Notes under the pieces: generated by a model | Databases searched by the model: none | What the model was told of the DNA's origin: nothing | What the model saw: the letters and a program-made list of their open reading frames with translations, nothing else | Assembly: GCA_022316685.1 (NCBI GenBank) | Contig: JAKJHU010000084.1 | Coordinates: forward strand, 2,613,001-2,677,000 | Length of the DNA stretch: 64,000 nt | Source of the DNA: Progne subis subis | Taxonomy: Eukaryota > Chordata > Aves > Passeriformes > Hirundinidae | Direction of reading: 5' to 3' | In this document: positions 14,455 through 26,557 of the stretch, piece after piece | Layout: each line of letters begins with the position of its first letter | Position numbering within the stretch: the stretch's first letter is position 1 | Program-made: the position numbers and the translations under genes

Positions 14455-14512
14455 TATATATATATATATACTCTATACACAAAACATATATATACATATA
14501 CTCTATACACGC
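14455..14512. repeat. AT-rich tract with duplicated ATACTCTATACAC
   Basis: A (TA)n run contains two copies of ATATACTCTATACAC-like sequence about 30 bases apart. It is a simple-sequence microsatellite. Confidence 0.85.
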
Positions 14513-15944
14513 AGACACTTTTTTTTACCTTTTTGTTTTCATTTAATTAACACATAACTTTGAGGCAGATGCCAGGCTGTTCAAAGGAAACCATTTCTCA
14601 GGTGGAGGAGATTACAGCCACGGTGCTTGGCAGGAAGGATACCCAGTAAATGCAATTATCTAGCCCACTAAAAAGATGAAATTGAGAAATGAAAGCAGGA
14701 GAGGAAACAAGCAGCAGAGAGATTAATTAAAGGAATGGACAGGAAGAAAACAAAGGGTCTGTGCCTTGAAAATATGACTGTTCTTATGAAGCCCCCAGGT
14801 GGGTATCTGGATCCAGGCTGCCTTGAACACAGCACAACACAGCCAGCTTGGAAAGGCTCCTCCAACTCCATTTCCCTGCTCTGTTTTGAAATTCTCCCTC
14901 AGAAAATTAAAAACCACCAAGCACAAAATATTTAATTCTTTTCAGGTTTTTCAATGTCATTAATGAAACTCCCAGTCTCTGCTGGGAGTTTCCCTCCCCC
15001 CTACCCCCATCTGTCTATGTATTGAACATTCCTCACTTTGGCACAGAACCAGTCAGGAACTATTCAACTCCAGGAAAAAAACCTAACTGACCATTTCTGT
15101 GAGCATCCCTTGTGCAGCACAGGAGGCCCTGCCTCTTACAGCCCCTCTAAGCTATCCATCCACCCCAAACCATCCCTGAATGGAGCCGCCCCAAGGGTTC
15201 CATGGAAAATAAGTCATTACCACACCCTCGAAATTACACATCTCCTATTATTGCAAACACAGGATGAGGTGCCTTCAGTTTCCTTGTCAATAAAAAAGCC
15301 AATTCCTCTTTCCTTAACAAGCAATGCCATTCTCAATCAGTCAACTATTAAATGAGATTGTTGCCCCGCAACGTACAACTTGAAATGGGTTTTCATACCC
15401 TTCCTGGCATAGTAACTTTTTCTATTAATATTAAGCTATCAATTTTTCCCTGCTCACAGACCTCAAAGAGTGCTTGTAAATCAGCAGCTATTTCATTTTT
15501 ATTAATTCCAGTATGGAAGGGACTGAATAAATACCCAGAACCAGTAACATCTCCTCACTGGCAAAATGCCTTTAAACCAAGAGGGGAGATTTAACAAAAA
15601 CTTGATTTATAAAATACAGTGCACATTTCCAGATGCAAAAAGATACAGAAGTTAATTACATTATTTTACTTACAGACCACCTAGCAGCTCCAAAAGTAAC
15701 CTATTGGAAATATTAATATTTCACTATGGCTACAGATTTTCCATACCTTCTTCCCTTCCCTATGGGCAACAGTTTCTAAAAGAAAGCAAAATACTGATGA
15801 CTGAAATAAAAAAAAGAATTTAGCAATAGCTAAAAAAACCCAACAATTGAAATAAGAAATACGTGCTTAGAGCACTTGTATTAGATGGGTACTTTTACCC
15901 TAAAATGATTTCAAGATGCACGCAGTTCCTACAGTTAGAAATAC

Positions 15945-16150
15945 AGAATATCATGGAATCAGAGGATCAGAGAACCTGCTGAGATAGAAAGGACCCACCA
16001 GGATCACCCAGTCTAAGCCTTGCCCCTCCACAGACACCCCAACAATCCCAGTCTGTGCATCCCTGAGAGCTTTGTCCAGATGCTCCTGGAGCTCTGGCAG
16101 CCTTGGGGGCTGTGACCACTTGACAACAAATTCAGGGGATGAGATGCATG
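15945..16150 (-). mobile_element. CR1 LINE 3' fragment, diverged subfamily
   Basis: Antisense CR1 of a second subfamily: GAAAGGACCCACCAGGATCA, CACAGACACCCCAACAATCC, then GAGAGCTTTGTCCAGATGCT and GGGGGCTGTGACCACTTG. It lacks the GGTTTGGGTTGGAA box seen in most other copies. Confidence 0.8.
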
Positions 16151-18152
16151 TAATTATAACAAATACAACCATTACACAATTTAGGAGACTTCAGTAGAAA
16201 AAACCAAATCACTACACCACCTTTTTTTCCCTCTCTGAATAGCTCAAAATCATTCCTGGAGCCATAACTCCTGAAACAAAGGTGACTGCATGCTCCTTCT
16301 CAGTACCACAGAACATGAAGTGCTCTGCATTTGAGTTGCCTGAACAGCCCCTGCAGTGCTCCTGTGCCAAGAGCAGAAAGGAAAAATAGAATTTAAAAGC
16401 ACCCTAAACCTGATCCTTTCTGCCACAGCCCCCGCTCCTACAGGTAAGAATAAAAAGTGCATGGCAGGGCATAATGACACCCACTCAGCAGAAGCCAGGC
16501 TTTGTTTTTCACAAGCACATGAGGCAGAAGTCTTAACATTTTCCATTTTTTCACATATTTTTCTGGTGCTAGCTCAAGACAGAGCATTGTCAGTCTTGGG
16601 CCTCTGACCAAGGAGAACATGAGACCACTTGGTTGTAATATTTATTTCAAATACCCATGATGGTACAGTGTTTTGGAGAACTACCTCCTGGAAAAATGCC
16701 TTCTATGTTCACTTCCTCTATCCTCTAAAGGAACCTTTGGCTGTGTATGCCAAAGATACACAAATACTTACTGGTCAGGTACCTTTTCTTTGTATTTAAC
16801 AACGATTTCTACCAGTAGATATTTCCTACTATAAAATTAAAGCCTTAAAAATTTCAGCCTTGTGTGGCTGCAATGAATATACACCCATGCAGCTACACAA
16901 GGCTTACCTGGGGAGTTGGGAATAATTCCCCACAGTGAGTCTTTTCCGGCCAAATTTTACCCTTTGGGGTTTTCTCTTGGTTTTTTATTTCTCCAAATTT
17001 GTGGCCCATAATAAAACACTTGGAAAATGACTAAAGGAACACTGCAGTAATTCAAAGTATATGGCATTTTTACCATGATTTTTCCTCGTTTGCACCCACA
17101 GGTAGGCAACGAATGCCAGAGACTGTCTTTAAAAGTTTAAGTGAAAAACTAAGTGCGTCTGTACCATAAAATAAACGGATTTCCTTTAGCACCAAGGCTG
17201 CCAGAAAACACATCCTGGCTCCTTTCTAGCCAGCGCCAAAGGCGGATGTATGGCCCTATTTATAGCCCACTAATGCAATTGTGAAATGCACACCCCTTGC
17301 ACTTCATTTGTATGGGCTGGGGCTGGACTCTCCATGGAGCTAAGCAGCTTGGAGGAAAGGTCACTCCCTGGAATAACACCACGTTCTCCCTGCCCACATT
17401 CCAGAGGCTGCAGAGACTCGGGGTCCCTCGGAGCCCCCTGCCCTCTGGGTGCTCTGATGCCAACAGAGAGCTTGCAAATGGGGAAAGCTCACATGAAAGT
17501 AAGAAGCAAGGAAGTGATGATCTGCCTGGGATTAAGTTAAGGGATATCAACTGTTTCTCCACCTTGGCTCACCTTCTGTCTCTGTACTGTAAATCCCCAC
17601 TCAAAGTGCCGAGTCAAACTGTGCGTGCATCATTCCAAACCCAGCACTGCAACGATCTGGATAAAAACAGCTCCCTTCCACTAAGGAGAGTCACTTTGCA
17701 GAATAATTCCCTCATCTAATACCATGACAAGGGGTTGTAAAAACAGTCCAAGAAGATTAAACACCAGAAGAAGGTCACTATAGAGTGCGAGGGCTGCCTA
17801 ACTAATTTACAGACACCTGTTCTAAGTCCAAGTCTCTTTCAGGTAGGAAAATCTCAGCAACTTTTCCATGGCAAAGATCTTCTATCCATTCAGGAAAGGC
17901 ATCTCTTTTTGGGTCTTTCTGATTATACTTTCCAAATAGGCACCGAGAAATATCTTGAAACACTGTTGCTCTACTGCATGCACCATTTACAACTAAGTCA
18001 TTTTCCAGCACCCAGGTATCTAAAAAGCTACTCTCCTGTCACTTTTGAACTGGTTTTCTTCTCTGCTGGATCAGTGAAAATAGACACTGAAAGCCAATCT
18101 TGCAAAAAGAGGCAAGGTAGCTTCTAGGAGCCTGCAGGAACCTTTCCACAGA

Positions 18153-18200
18153 TGTCACCCCTAAGGAATGTCACCCCTAAGGAATGTCACCCCTAAGGAA
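18153..18200. repeat. 16-bp perfect tandem repeat, three units
   Basis: TGTCACCCCTAAGGAA occurs three times head to tail without mismatch. It lies in the C1orf21 intron and is probably a recent slippage or minisatellite seed. Confidence 0.95.
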
Positions 18201-19153
18201 CAACAGATCGATGTTTCTGCACTTCCAAGGGGGGAAAAAAATGGGGAAAAGGGTAGAAGGGAAAATTATTTCAATGACCATCATTACATAAAGACCACAA
18301 TTAATGGACAGCTGCTGTCAGAGTCCTGAGTGCACTAAGTGGCCACAACCAACCCCTTGAGACCACACCTGCATCTCCTGCCTGTGGATCCAGGAGCTCT
18401 GTTTCTGCTGAGACTTGGGCCTCCAGTCCCTGCCAGGGCAGGTCTGCCTGTTTCTAGCCCTACCTTTGGTCCAATCTCCTGGAGACACCTCATCCCCATG
18501 CCGTAGGTCTCTTCTCTCCCATCTCTTCTCTCCCTGTCTTCAGCCTCATCTCCTGTTGCTCCTCACAGCATTCCCTGGTCCTGGTTTATTGCCATGCCTG
18601 GGTCTGCTCTTTCTATATTCTTTATACATCTATCTATCTGTATTTCCTTGCTGGAGAGGGAGGAAGACCATGTTTTGTTACTACTCAGAGCCAACCCACA
18701 GTCCAGAGCAGCCTCTTCCCTCTTCTGCATAAACAGCACGTTTTCCAAGACCTGCAGAGATGAGCCATTTCTATACATAAAAGGTGAAAATACAGTTTTA
18801 ATTCATGTGGAAAACACTTTCTTCACACATATTGATCATGAATAGGTAACTAGACAAACCTGAGGGTGCAGTTTGGTTTTGTTTTGATTTTCTTTAAACT
18901 CTGTTGCTTCCTTATGGTAATAAAATAGTAAATTATTGACTTACCAAGGGTGTTCTCAGAGTTACACAACTACATCATAAACCTAGATAACACATGCAAT
19001 TTTGTTACATTTCCCACACGAATATTACCAAGGTAGGTAGGGTTTGGTTCTGTTCATTTCTCTCACTTCCTGAAACACTTGTTTAGGACTGCCCCTTGTT
19101 TACTTAGATAAGAAGCAGGCTATCAAAAAAATTGCTAAACAAGGCAAGGAAAG

Positions 19154-19410
19154 AGAATCACAGAATCACAGAATGGTTTGGGTTGGAAGGGGCCTTAAAG
19201 ATTATCCCATCCCACCCCCTGCCATGGACAGGGACACCTTCCACTAGCCCAGCTTGCTCCAACCCCAATGTCCAGCCTGGCCTTGGACACTTCCAGGGAT
19301 CCAGGGGCAGCCACAGCTTCTCTGGGCACCTGTGCCAGGGTCTCACCACCCTGACAGGGAAGGATTTCTTCACAACCCCTAACCTAAACTTGCCCTCTGG
19401 CCCTTAAAAA
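19154..19410 (-). mobile_element. CR1 LINE 3' fragment
   Basis: Antisense CR1 starting with two copies of the 8-bp terminal repeat (AATCACAGAATCACAG), then AATGGTTTGGGTTGGAAGGG and the standard 3' UTR. It ends near TTGCCCTCTGGCCC. Well preserved. Confidence 0.95.
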
Positions 19411-20129
19411 ACACCGAATCCAGTACAAGTCGGGAAGATGCTCGAGCACTTCAACCCTATGCTACAATGCACTCACTCACTCATCGGCTTTTCTTCAGCT
19501 TTCAAGCACTGGAACAAAATCTACTTTACAACATGAACTGCTGAAATCATGAACAACATGAAACCTTCCCTTTCAGGAGCTCAGCCAGAGTTTGAATTTA
19601 AGCAATGAAAATCTCCTCCTTTGAAACTCACAGTGGTATTTGGTTTTAGACCCCTGAGACTGAGTTTTCAGAGAATGGGTGCCTACAGGCCACTCACTTC
19701 CATGGAGCTTGGATTAAGAACAAGTAAGCGCCCGTGATTGCACCAGAAATATTTTTCATGTCTGAAAATGTCTTTTTAAAAAGTTATAGTCTCCAAGTAT
19801 GGAATTAGGACACAGCATGGGGCTGGTCCACTTATGCATCTATCCCCAGCATGAGTAAGAACTGATACTGCAGAACATATCAGGACAGCCACATGAACTG
19901 GAGCCGCTCCTCGTGGAGTTTCCATCAGCTAACCACCACAGTCCATCAAATAAAGGCTGCCAGGCCAAGGGAACTGTGTGTTTGGGTGCAGTGACGCTTC
20001 TGATCCCAGCACACATTCACACTTGACAGGACACAAGTTCTGTTGCTTAAGCTACAGCATTCCAGACAACTTCACTGAAGACAGCCACACTGTCTTCTAG
20101 AATAAAGGAAGTCTCATTCCCAATTTTAG

Positions 20130-20232
20130 CTTGTTGGGGTTTTTTTTTGGTTTTGGTGGAGGTTTTTTTGTTTGTTTGTTTGGGTTTTTTTTTGTTTTGC
20201 TGTTTTTGTTGTTTTGTTTTGTTTTTTTCCCC
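20130..20232. repeat. T/G-rich low-complexity tract
   Basis: About 100 bases of T runs interrupted by G, including three GTTT units and GTTTT units. The minus strand (C1orf21 sense) is A/C-rich. Confidence 0.9.
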
Positions 20233-20872
20233 TGACAATTAAGGGGAAGGGAGAGCAGTTATTATGGTATAACAGGAAGGTATTATTCACCGAAAATACT
20301 TCTCAGGTGCTTTTCTGACTGCAAATTTTAACTGTAAACTTCCCCACTTCAACTGGCCAGATGACCTCCAGAATTTTGTGTCCTAGAACAAGATGGGTTT
20401 AGAAGCTACCTCATATTCATTAAGGACATCTGAACAGTCTTGCCAGGCCTAGAGATATTTTTAATTGTCCTGAGCAACATCCCAAGACTGAAGTTTTCAA
20501 TAAGATGATGCTTCTCGCCTGTTAAGGAAAGAGCCTTCAAAGCAAACTAATCTCTACAAAGGTTTGGACACACTATTTTTGGAGATGACAGTGCATATTT
20601 AGGAAAGATAAATCACAGTCCAAATTCCCCCTTGTTATTCTCCTTCTGCACAGAGTGGACATATTTTAAAGGTTTCAATTATTTTAGCAATTTGGCATTT
20701 ACTTCAAACTAAGTCAGGGTTCTGCTGTCTTTGACAGAGACAAGGAAAGAAATACCTGTGACAAACCAGGGATGAACAGAAGGGAGACAATCCCATAAAA
20801 CACACAGGAAGAAAGGAAACATCAAAGTGAGAAAGAAAACTGCTCTAGAGCTTGTGAAGCAATCAGATACTA

Positions 20873-21002
20873 TCACAGAAACCTAGAATGGTTTGGGTTG
20901 GGAGGGACCTTCGAGCCCATTTCATTCCACCCCCTGCCATGGGCACGGACACGTTCCACTGTCCCAGGTTGCTCAGAACGCCAACCAGCCTGGCCTTGTG
21001 CA
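20873..21002 (-). mobile_element. CR1 LINE 3' fragment
   Basis: Short antisense CR1: AGAATGGTTTGGGTTGGGAG, CCCCCTGCCATGGGCACGG, GTTGCTCAGAACGCC and CAGCCTGGCCTTGTG. Confidence 0.9.
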
Positions 21003-22775
21003 TTAATCAGTTTTTCCACCTCATTACAGTGCTTACTGCTGAAGATTTCCTTTCCTAACCTTCTCCCAGCTGTTCTGAGATAAACTGGTTTATAAACTAT
21101 TGGACTTTGCATTCAGCTTTATTTAGACAGGTTTAGCAATTGGAGCTGCTCTTAATAACAGAAATCCCACCATGATATTCCCATTTTGTCAGAAAATTCC
21201 TACCTGACATGTTCACCCACCCTTTTGCAAAGCAACCAAGAGCTCCATGGAAACGCCTGGATTAAGCCTCTCAGATTAATGAACATATTCTAGAATATTA
21301 CTTTCCCAAATCACATTACCACTTACTTTCTTACAGAAAGAATTACTTCAATAACCTCCTCCCCAAATGTATATCCCATAATTTTTTATAAAGGCACAAA
21401 TAAAATTAATCTACAAGAGATGTTGCATTATTAAAACATATGCTGAAATCAACAATGCTCAAGGCTCTATCATGGCATTTTGTTCTTCATTGGTATTTAC
21501 ATATTATTGTGCTTATGTATTGCCCTGGAAATCAGCTTTGAAGTGGAATGATGAATAAATGAAGATTTATTATTACTATCCTTATTAGAGGGATTTTAAA
21601 GTCATTAGAGACCAACAGACATAATAATCATATTATATTCAATCTTCTCTAGAACATCTCCTTTGATAGGCCCACTAACTCAATTATTTAAATACATATT
21701 TCAGCAAAATGCAGCATGACTTCTACAGGTTGGGATAGGGTGGAAATTTTTATGTTTTGGTTTCATTTGCCAGGATTTGTCCTTACAGAATTCATGGGTT
21801 TCATGATGGGTTTCTCTATTTTGAACACCAGGGTTTCAAATTCACAGTAAGCACCTGGTTCAATGTGTCTGCTCAGCTAAAAATAAAAGGCTAAAAGCTG
21901 GGGAAGAAACAGGGTACTGAAGAGCAATCTTAACCTGCAGTGACTTTTAAAAGCTAAAAAAACCCCAAATCTCTCTGAAGCCGTGATCTCCCAATAGTCA
22001 ATAGACTTGGCTGCAATCAATCCCACCATGAAAGAAGAAAAATAGATCCAGAGGTTCTGAGGAAGAGCCAAAGCAGAACTGCACCACTCTGAGAAGCTCA
22101 GTCAAGTAAGAACTACTCATGGGGAAAAAAAAATCCAAACACTGCTTAACTGGAAAGTACAGTCCTTACTATTGACGCTTTCTGCCTGCAGCTTGTCTAG
22201 GGAAGGTGCTAGAGGAAGGACAGTCAGGTGTAGTCACACAGCGAGGGGCAACTTCCTGTCAGCCCCATCCTTCAGACCCCACTGCCTGCCCAGGGAAGGC
22301 AGCACTCTGCTCTTTTCCTTCAATCCTCCCATTGCTGTACCAAATCCCTCAGGATCTGCTCCCCTCGGGAAGCATCTGTGAGGCCATGTGGCTATCACAG
22401 CCATGAGGCTCATCCCCGCTAGTTCTGCACAAGCACTTGATGTCACATTAGTCCCCAGCTGCCAACACTGCCCGTGTTCAGTGCTCATGCACAGCGTGGT
22501 TTATGCTCACTGACATTCTCAGGGTGTTACTGACACATCAGCCACCTTCCAACCTCACTTGACTTCTGTTTCCTTTACTTTGCAGCCTCCTCCCCAAAAA
22601 CTAACCTCTAATGCCCTTTCCATCACCTTCTGGCTCCTCATTTCCCTACCACTCACCTTGGTTTAGCTCTGTCTAATCGTACCACATGGAACTTTCAGTC
22701 CCTACAGGCAGCACAGATACTCAGCTCGTGGCCACTGGCTGGGTGAGACACTTCTGTCCCCTTCCAGAAACAAGA

Positions 22776-22955
22776 AAGGAAGCATTAGGGTGGGGTGGCC
22801 CTGGCACAGGGTGCCCAGAGAAGCTGTGGCTGCCCCTGGATCCCTGGAAGTGTCCAAGGCCAGGCTGGACAGGGCTTAGAGCACCCCTGGGACAGTGGAA
22901 GGTGTCCCTGTCCATGGCAGGGAGCAGCATTGGATGATCTGTAAAATTCCAGCTC
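22776..22955 (+). mobile_element. CR1 LINE 3' fragment
   Basis: Sense CR1: GGCCCTGGCACAGGGTGCCC, CCAAGGCCAGGCTGGACAGG, GGAAGGTGTCCCTGTCCATG. The final ATTCTRTG repeat is eroded. Confidence 0.9.
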
Positions 22956-24504
22956 AACTTCCTCATGCACCCAGTTCTGACCTAGAAGCTGTCTTTCATC
23001 AACAAGGGAAAAATGTGCCTTCTACGGATACCATTCAATGAGTTGTTTAAGTCAGACTCCAACTCTGCTAAGAAGGAATCAGTCACGGACTCTGATCTTT
23101 AGGAATGACAAAAAAAGCGTGGGCCAGAAAATGGTTAACAGCAGGTAGGACTCCCGACACCAAAATACAGAACGGTTAACAGCCCTCAAATGGATCCCAG
23201 AATAGCTAAATGATACTGCTGACACCAGTCCAGCTCTATAAATGGGAGCCTTTTAAAATCCCTTCAATCTTCTTGATCCTCTGACTCCAGAAGCTACTTT
23301 AAGTTTCCTGTGTTACAGTCTTTGGCCCACAGCATGTGGTTAAACCACACCAAAAAAAGAAAAAAAGACTCGCATTTTGCTAAAAATTGCTCCCTCACTA
23401 AGTATAAGCTAAAATCTAAACTCAAATTCCCTTCAGCAACTGATAGAATTTTCTGTTCATGACAGCACTTAAAAGCCTATCTTAAACAAAAGCAATGTAC
23501 TGAGCTCACAATTCCAAACCCAGCATCCCCCAGGGATGAGAAGGAGCACTGAACAGTCCTGAAGTTTGTTCAACAACTACTTTCTCTTCAGGTAACGCCT
23601 CTGGGAATTCTTACTCTGGGATCCACTGGGAGAGCAAGCTAGCACTCAGAAAGGCTGAAAAAAACACCAGGGAAGTTTGATGTACTCAGTACCAAGGCAC
23701 CTGTTTTAAGAATAACAGTACCAAGGAAGCTTATTTACAGCTGACTTGACTTTCAGACAAGTATCCGGGCAGATCTAGAAATTTCATTCCTGAACAGTCT
23801 TTCTGATAATTCCTGACATTTTAAAATCTGTATTTAAAGATTTACATCTTTATCTAAAAAACACTTCATGTATACTAACAGAATCTGGGGCAAAAAACCC
23901 CATGAAGCTGACTATGATCTTGTCTCCTATCACTTTACCTCTCCTGATGCACAAGACCTGGATCACAGACAAGTCTTCACAGTGAAACAGGTATTTTCAT
24001 CCCACATTCCCAGCTTCCCAGTACCACTAAACCCCTCAGTTTCTAGCTTCATTGTAGCTTCAAACCCTGTTTTCTACAGGGCTTCAGAACCAATGTTTTA
24101 TTGCTTTACAGGATGACAGAAGTGAGGAATTACTTTTCTTACAGAACAGATTTTTATTTTTAGGAAATGAGTCAACTATGTTGGTACCCAATGACAAACA
24201 TATAAGAGAGACATATATAAATACATGAGGGGGTCGTGCAACTCGTTGCTTTTGACCTATTCCAGGATTTGTGAAGGTAAAGAGAGTGTAGTGCTGTACA
24301 TCACTTAAAATGTTGTTTTTTCACTAAGGATTTCACCTCTGTTTCAAGAGTCATGGTACCCTCCCCTGGATGGGCCAACTGCTTTGTCATTGTGCTATAT
24401 TTTAACACACTTTTCGCTTTGTATTTCATGAAAGGTTAAGACTCCCTCGTACACCTTCCAGAACATTCATGGTGCTGGGAGAAAGCCAGTCCTGCAACAC
24501 TCAC

Positions 24505-24598
24505 CCCCAAACACATCTCCGTTCTGGTAGTTCTTGCCCTTCTGAGTTTCCTCTTCATTTTGAACAGTAGACACATGCTTGGCGGAGGCACAGCCCAT
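24505..24598 (-). CDS. C1orf21: C1orf21 orthologue, first coding exon (residues 1-31)
   Basis: Read on the minus strand, the exon starts ATGGGCTGTGCC and encodes 31 residues beginning MGCASAKHV and ending QNGDVFG, plus one base of a split codon. It is followed directly by a GTGAGT splice donor (24504 downwards). I recognise this as the N-terminus of C1orf21 (cell proliferation-inducing gene 13 protein), a small vertebrate protein of about 121 residues whose biochemical role is not established. The start has a good context, with G at -3 and G at +4. The N-terminus Met-Gly-Cys fits N-myristoylation at Gly2 and palmitoylation at Cys3, which would suggest membrane attachment; that is inference from the motif. 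The exon ends in phase 1 (a lone G) and joins the AT that opens the exon at 5946 to make GAT (Asp). Identification rests on remembered family sequence, but the match is nearly residue for residue. Confidence 0.93.
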
Positions 24599-24710
24599 AG
24601 CTTCATTCAGACAGCTCCAGCTGGACCGAACCACAGATCATCTCTAGCAACGCCCGCTCATCCTTGCAGAAATAATCCACCTTCCTGCTCGGCTCTCAAG
24701 TCCCTTCCAC
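24599..24710 (-). other. C1orf21: C1orf21 5' UTR part of first coding exon, with upstream ATGs
   Basis: Upstream of the C1orf21 start codon the minus strand has a strong acceptor: TTTTCCTCTCTCTTTGG followed by CCGTGTTTAG, with the AG at 24712-24711. An exon of 206 bases (24505-24710) with 112 bases of 5' UTR is therefore the best model. A second possible acceptor, TTATTTCTGCAAG, lies closer to the start. The UTR holds three upstream ATGs. One at 24661-24659 opens a 5-codon ORF ending TAG at 24646-24644. One at 24641-24639 opens a 12-codon ORF ending TGA at 24605-24603. The last, at 24606-24604, is eight bases before the true start and out of frame, so it overlaps the coding region. The exon boundary is inference. 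Confidence 0.55.
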
Positions 24711-25673
24711 CTAAACACGGCCAAAGAGAGAGGAAAACATTCACACAAGGTACCCTCTACATGGGGAGCTTCAAGGAAGTGAAAAGTGGAGTTTGTGAGG
24801 AGGAGCACAAGGGCACAGCCTCCATGGCCTGAGGCTGCTAAAACCATATTCCATAACACGTGGTACAGGCAGGTCATGATAAAGGTACTTCCACACTGCC
24901 CTGGGACAGAGCACAGCAGTTGAACTCAAAGCCTTTTCCAGACTGATTCTTTAAACCGTGGCTTAAAGAAAACAACATGTAGATCTGTTTCCCACCCAGC
25001 CAGCTATTCTCACAGAAGACACAGGGTTTTGGGAGAAAAGAAATCATCAGTATCTTCTCTTCCTTTTACCAACCTACCCATCAAGCCAGATTTTTAAAAT
25101 GCATTTTACTGATTAAGAGCTGCTAATTCCAAGTGTTCGGACAAAATAACCCCTCTAAATCAATTAAAGATCTTATGTTGCCAGATGTGAAAGGCAATAG
25201 TCAGCTGTATTATCTTTTCTCTACATGTTCATTATTCCCCTCAATCCATAAAACCTCCATTGCTCAAAAAGAAACTGCCCCCATTTTAAGAAGTAATAAC
25301 ATTCCCTGAACAGTCCAGATGTCACATAAAACAAAAGGGAAAAATCAAATCCAGAACTGTAATATTTTAAGTTAAAAAGAAATTCAAATTCATAAACTGT
25401 TTATTGCTAAATGGTTCTGCACTGGAACAAAAGCTACCTCAAAGTCTCGTGAGATGACATGGTTTGCCTTTCCACCAGCCAAACTTTTCAGAAGAAAAAA
25501 AAAAGAGAAACTCTCCCTTTAGTTCAGCTATAGCATAAGATCATACACACAATTTCTTAATCTATTACTTCTGAGCATGTACTTTACAAGGCAGTGGCTC
25601 ATTTTGCTCCCCACTGACCACAAGTTTATGTGTGACATCAGACAAGCACCCTTACCTAAGGCAGGGAGAGCTG

Positions 25674-25721
25674 GAGCAAGATGATCTTTAAGGTCCCTTC
25701 CAACCCAAAGCTTTCTATGAC
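25674..25721 (+). mobile_element. CR1 LINE 3' terminal scrap
   Basis: Only the last roughly 48 bases remain: GATGATCTTTAAGGTCCCTT, CCAACCCAAAGC and TTTCTATGACAC. Confidence 0.75.
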
Positions 25722-26287
25722 ACAGCAGTATCCATTCCAGCAGAAATTCCCAAGGGAAATCATTAATTTCCTTTCCCTGAGCACTCAGCACTGGCAGCAC
25801 ACCTGCTTCATGCCAGGGCAGCTCAGTGACACACCAGCACATGGTCTTAGGAGGATTCTGCTCCTGCCCCCAGAGGGATTTTCCAGCCCATCCCCAAAGC
25901 CGAAGACGTGAGGATGTGGCAGCTGGGCTCAGAGTGATTCTGTTTCTGCTGCGGCAGACCGTGGCTTTCACCAAGCAAGGGGAAGCACTCTGGATGCAGA
26001 ACCACCTCTAACTCCTACTCAGAGCCAGCTTCCCCCTTCTATCACAGAGCAGTGCTTCTCTCCATTTGGCAAGGGCGTTCCAGAACATAAAATGTTTATC
26101 TGCTTTTCCCTGTTCCCAGCAGCCACTCCTCCTGCACAGTTTTATGTTCAGTACATCCCCAAACATGCTCTACGCCTTTTTTTCTTCTCCTGTACATGCA
26201 CATCTGAGCCTGAAATTCTCACTGCCCCATCCTTCTCTTCACCCTCGGCAACAGCTCATTACTCACCCCAAACCACAGGATTTTATA

Positions 26288-26475
26288 GCATCATAGAAAA
26301 GCTTGGGTTTTGGGAGGGACTTAAGGCTCATCTCGTTGCAACCTCTGCCATGGGCAGGGACACCATCCACTATCCCGAGCTCCTCCAAGCCTCATCCATC
26401 CTGGCCTCGGACACCTATAGGGGTGGGGCAGCCGGTGTTCTGGGCAACTTACACCAGGCATTGATGCTGTGATTG
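26288..26475 (-). mobile_element. CR1 LINE 3' fragment
   Basis: Antisense CR1: GCATCATAGAAAAGCTTGGG, TCTGCCATGGGCAGGGACAC, CATCCTGGCCTCGGACACC and a degraded GGGCAACTTACACCAGGC. Confidence 0.87.
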
Positions 26476-26535
26476 GAAGGGAGTGAGCACACCCCTCTGG
26501 AGTTATTTTTATAACCCTATATGGTTACATAACTT

Positions 26536-26557
26536 CCTCCCCCCCACCCCCCCGCCC
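26536..26557. repeat. C-rich tract, G-quadruplex-capable on minus strand
   Basis: Runs of seven, seven and three C are separated by single bases. The minus strand has G runs able to supply four or more GGG tracts with one-base loops. Confidence 0.8.

Larger units (their letters stand above)
5947..24504 (-). other. C1orf21 intron between the two visible coding exons
   Basis: This complete intron of 18,558 bases runs from the GTGAGT donor (24504, minus strand) to the CTCAG acceptor at 5947. It contains CR1 fragments at 8449-8701, 11578-12095, 15945-16150, 19154-19410, 20873-21002 and 22776-22955. It also holds a 16-bp triplicate at 18153-18200, an AT-rich tract near 14455-14512 and a G/T-rich tract at 20130-20232. 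The other stretches over 300 bases (5958-8448, 8702-11577, 12096-15944, 16151-19153, 19411-20872, 21003-22775, 22956-24504) show no recognisable gene or element. Confidence 0.85.

Noticed and set aside
18153..18200. Short repeats considered as a CRISPR-like array
   Set aside because: Units are directly adjacent without spacers, and the genome is vertebrate.
25528..25974. 148-codon minus-strand open frame
   Set aside because: It includes a CR1 terminal scrap read in antisense; the rest is unrecognised.
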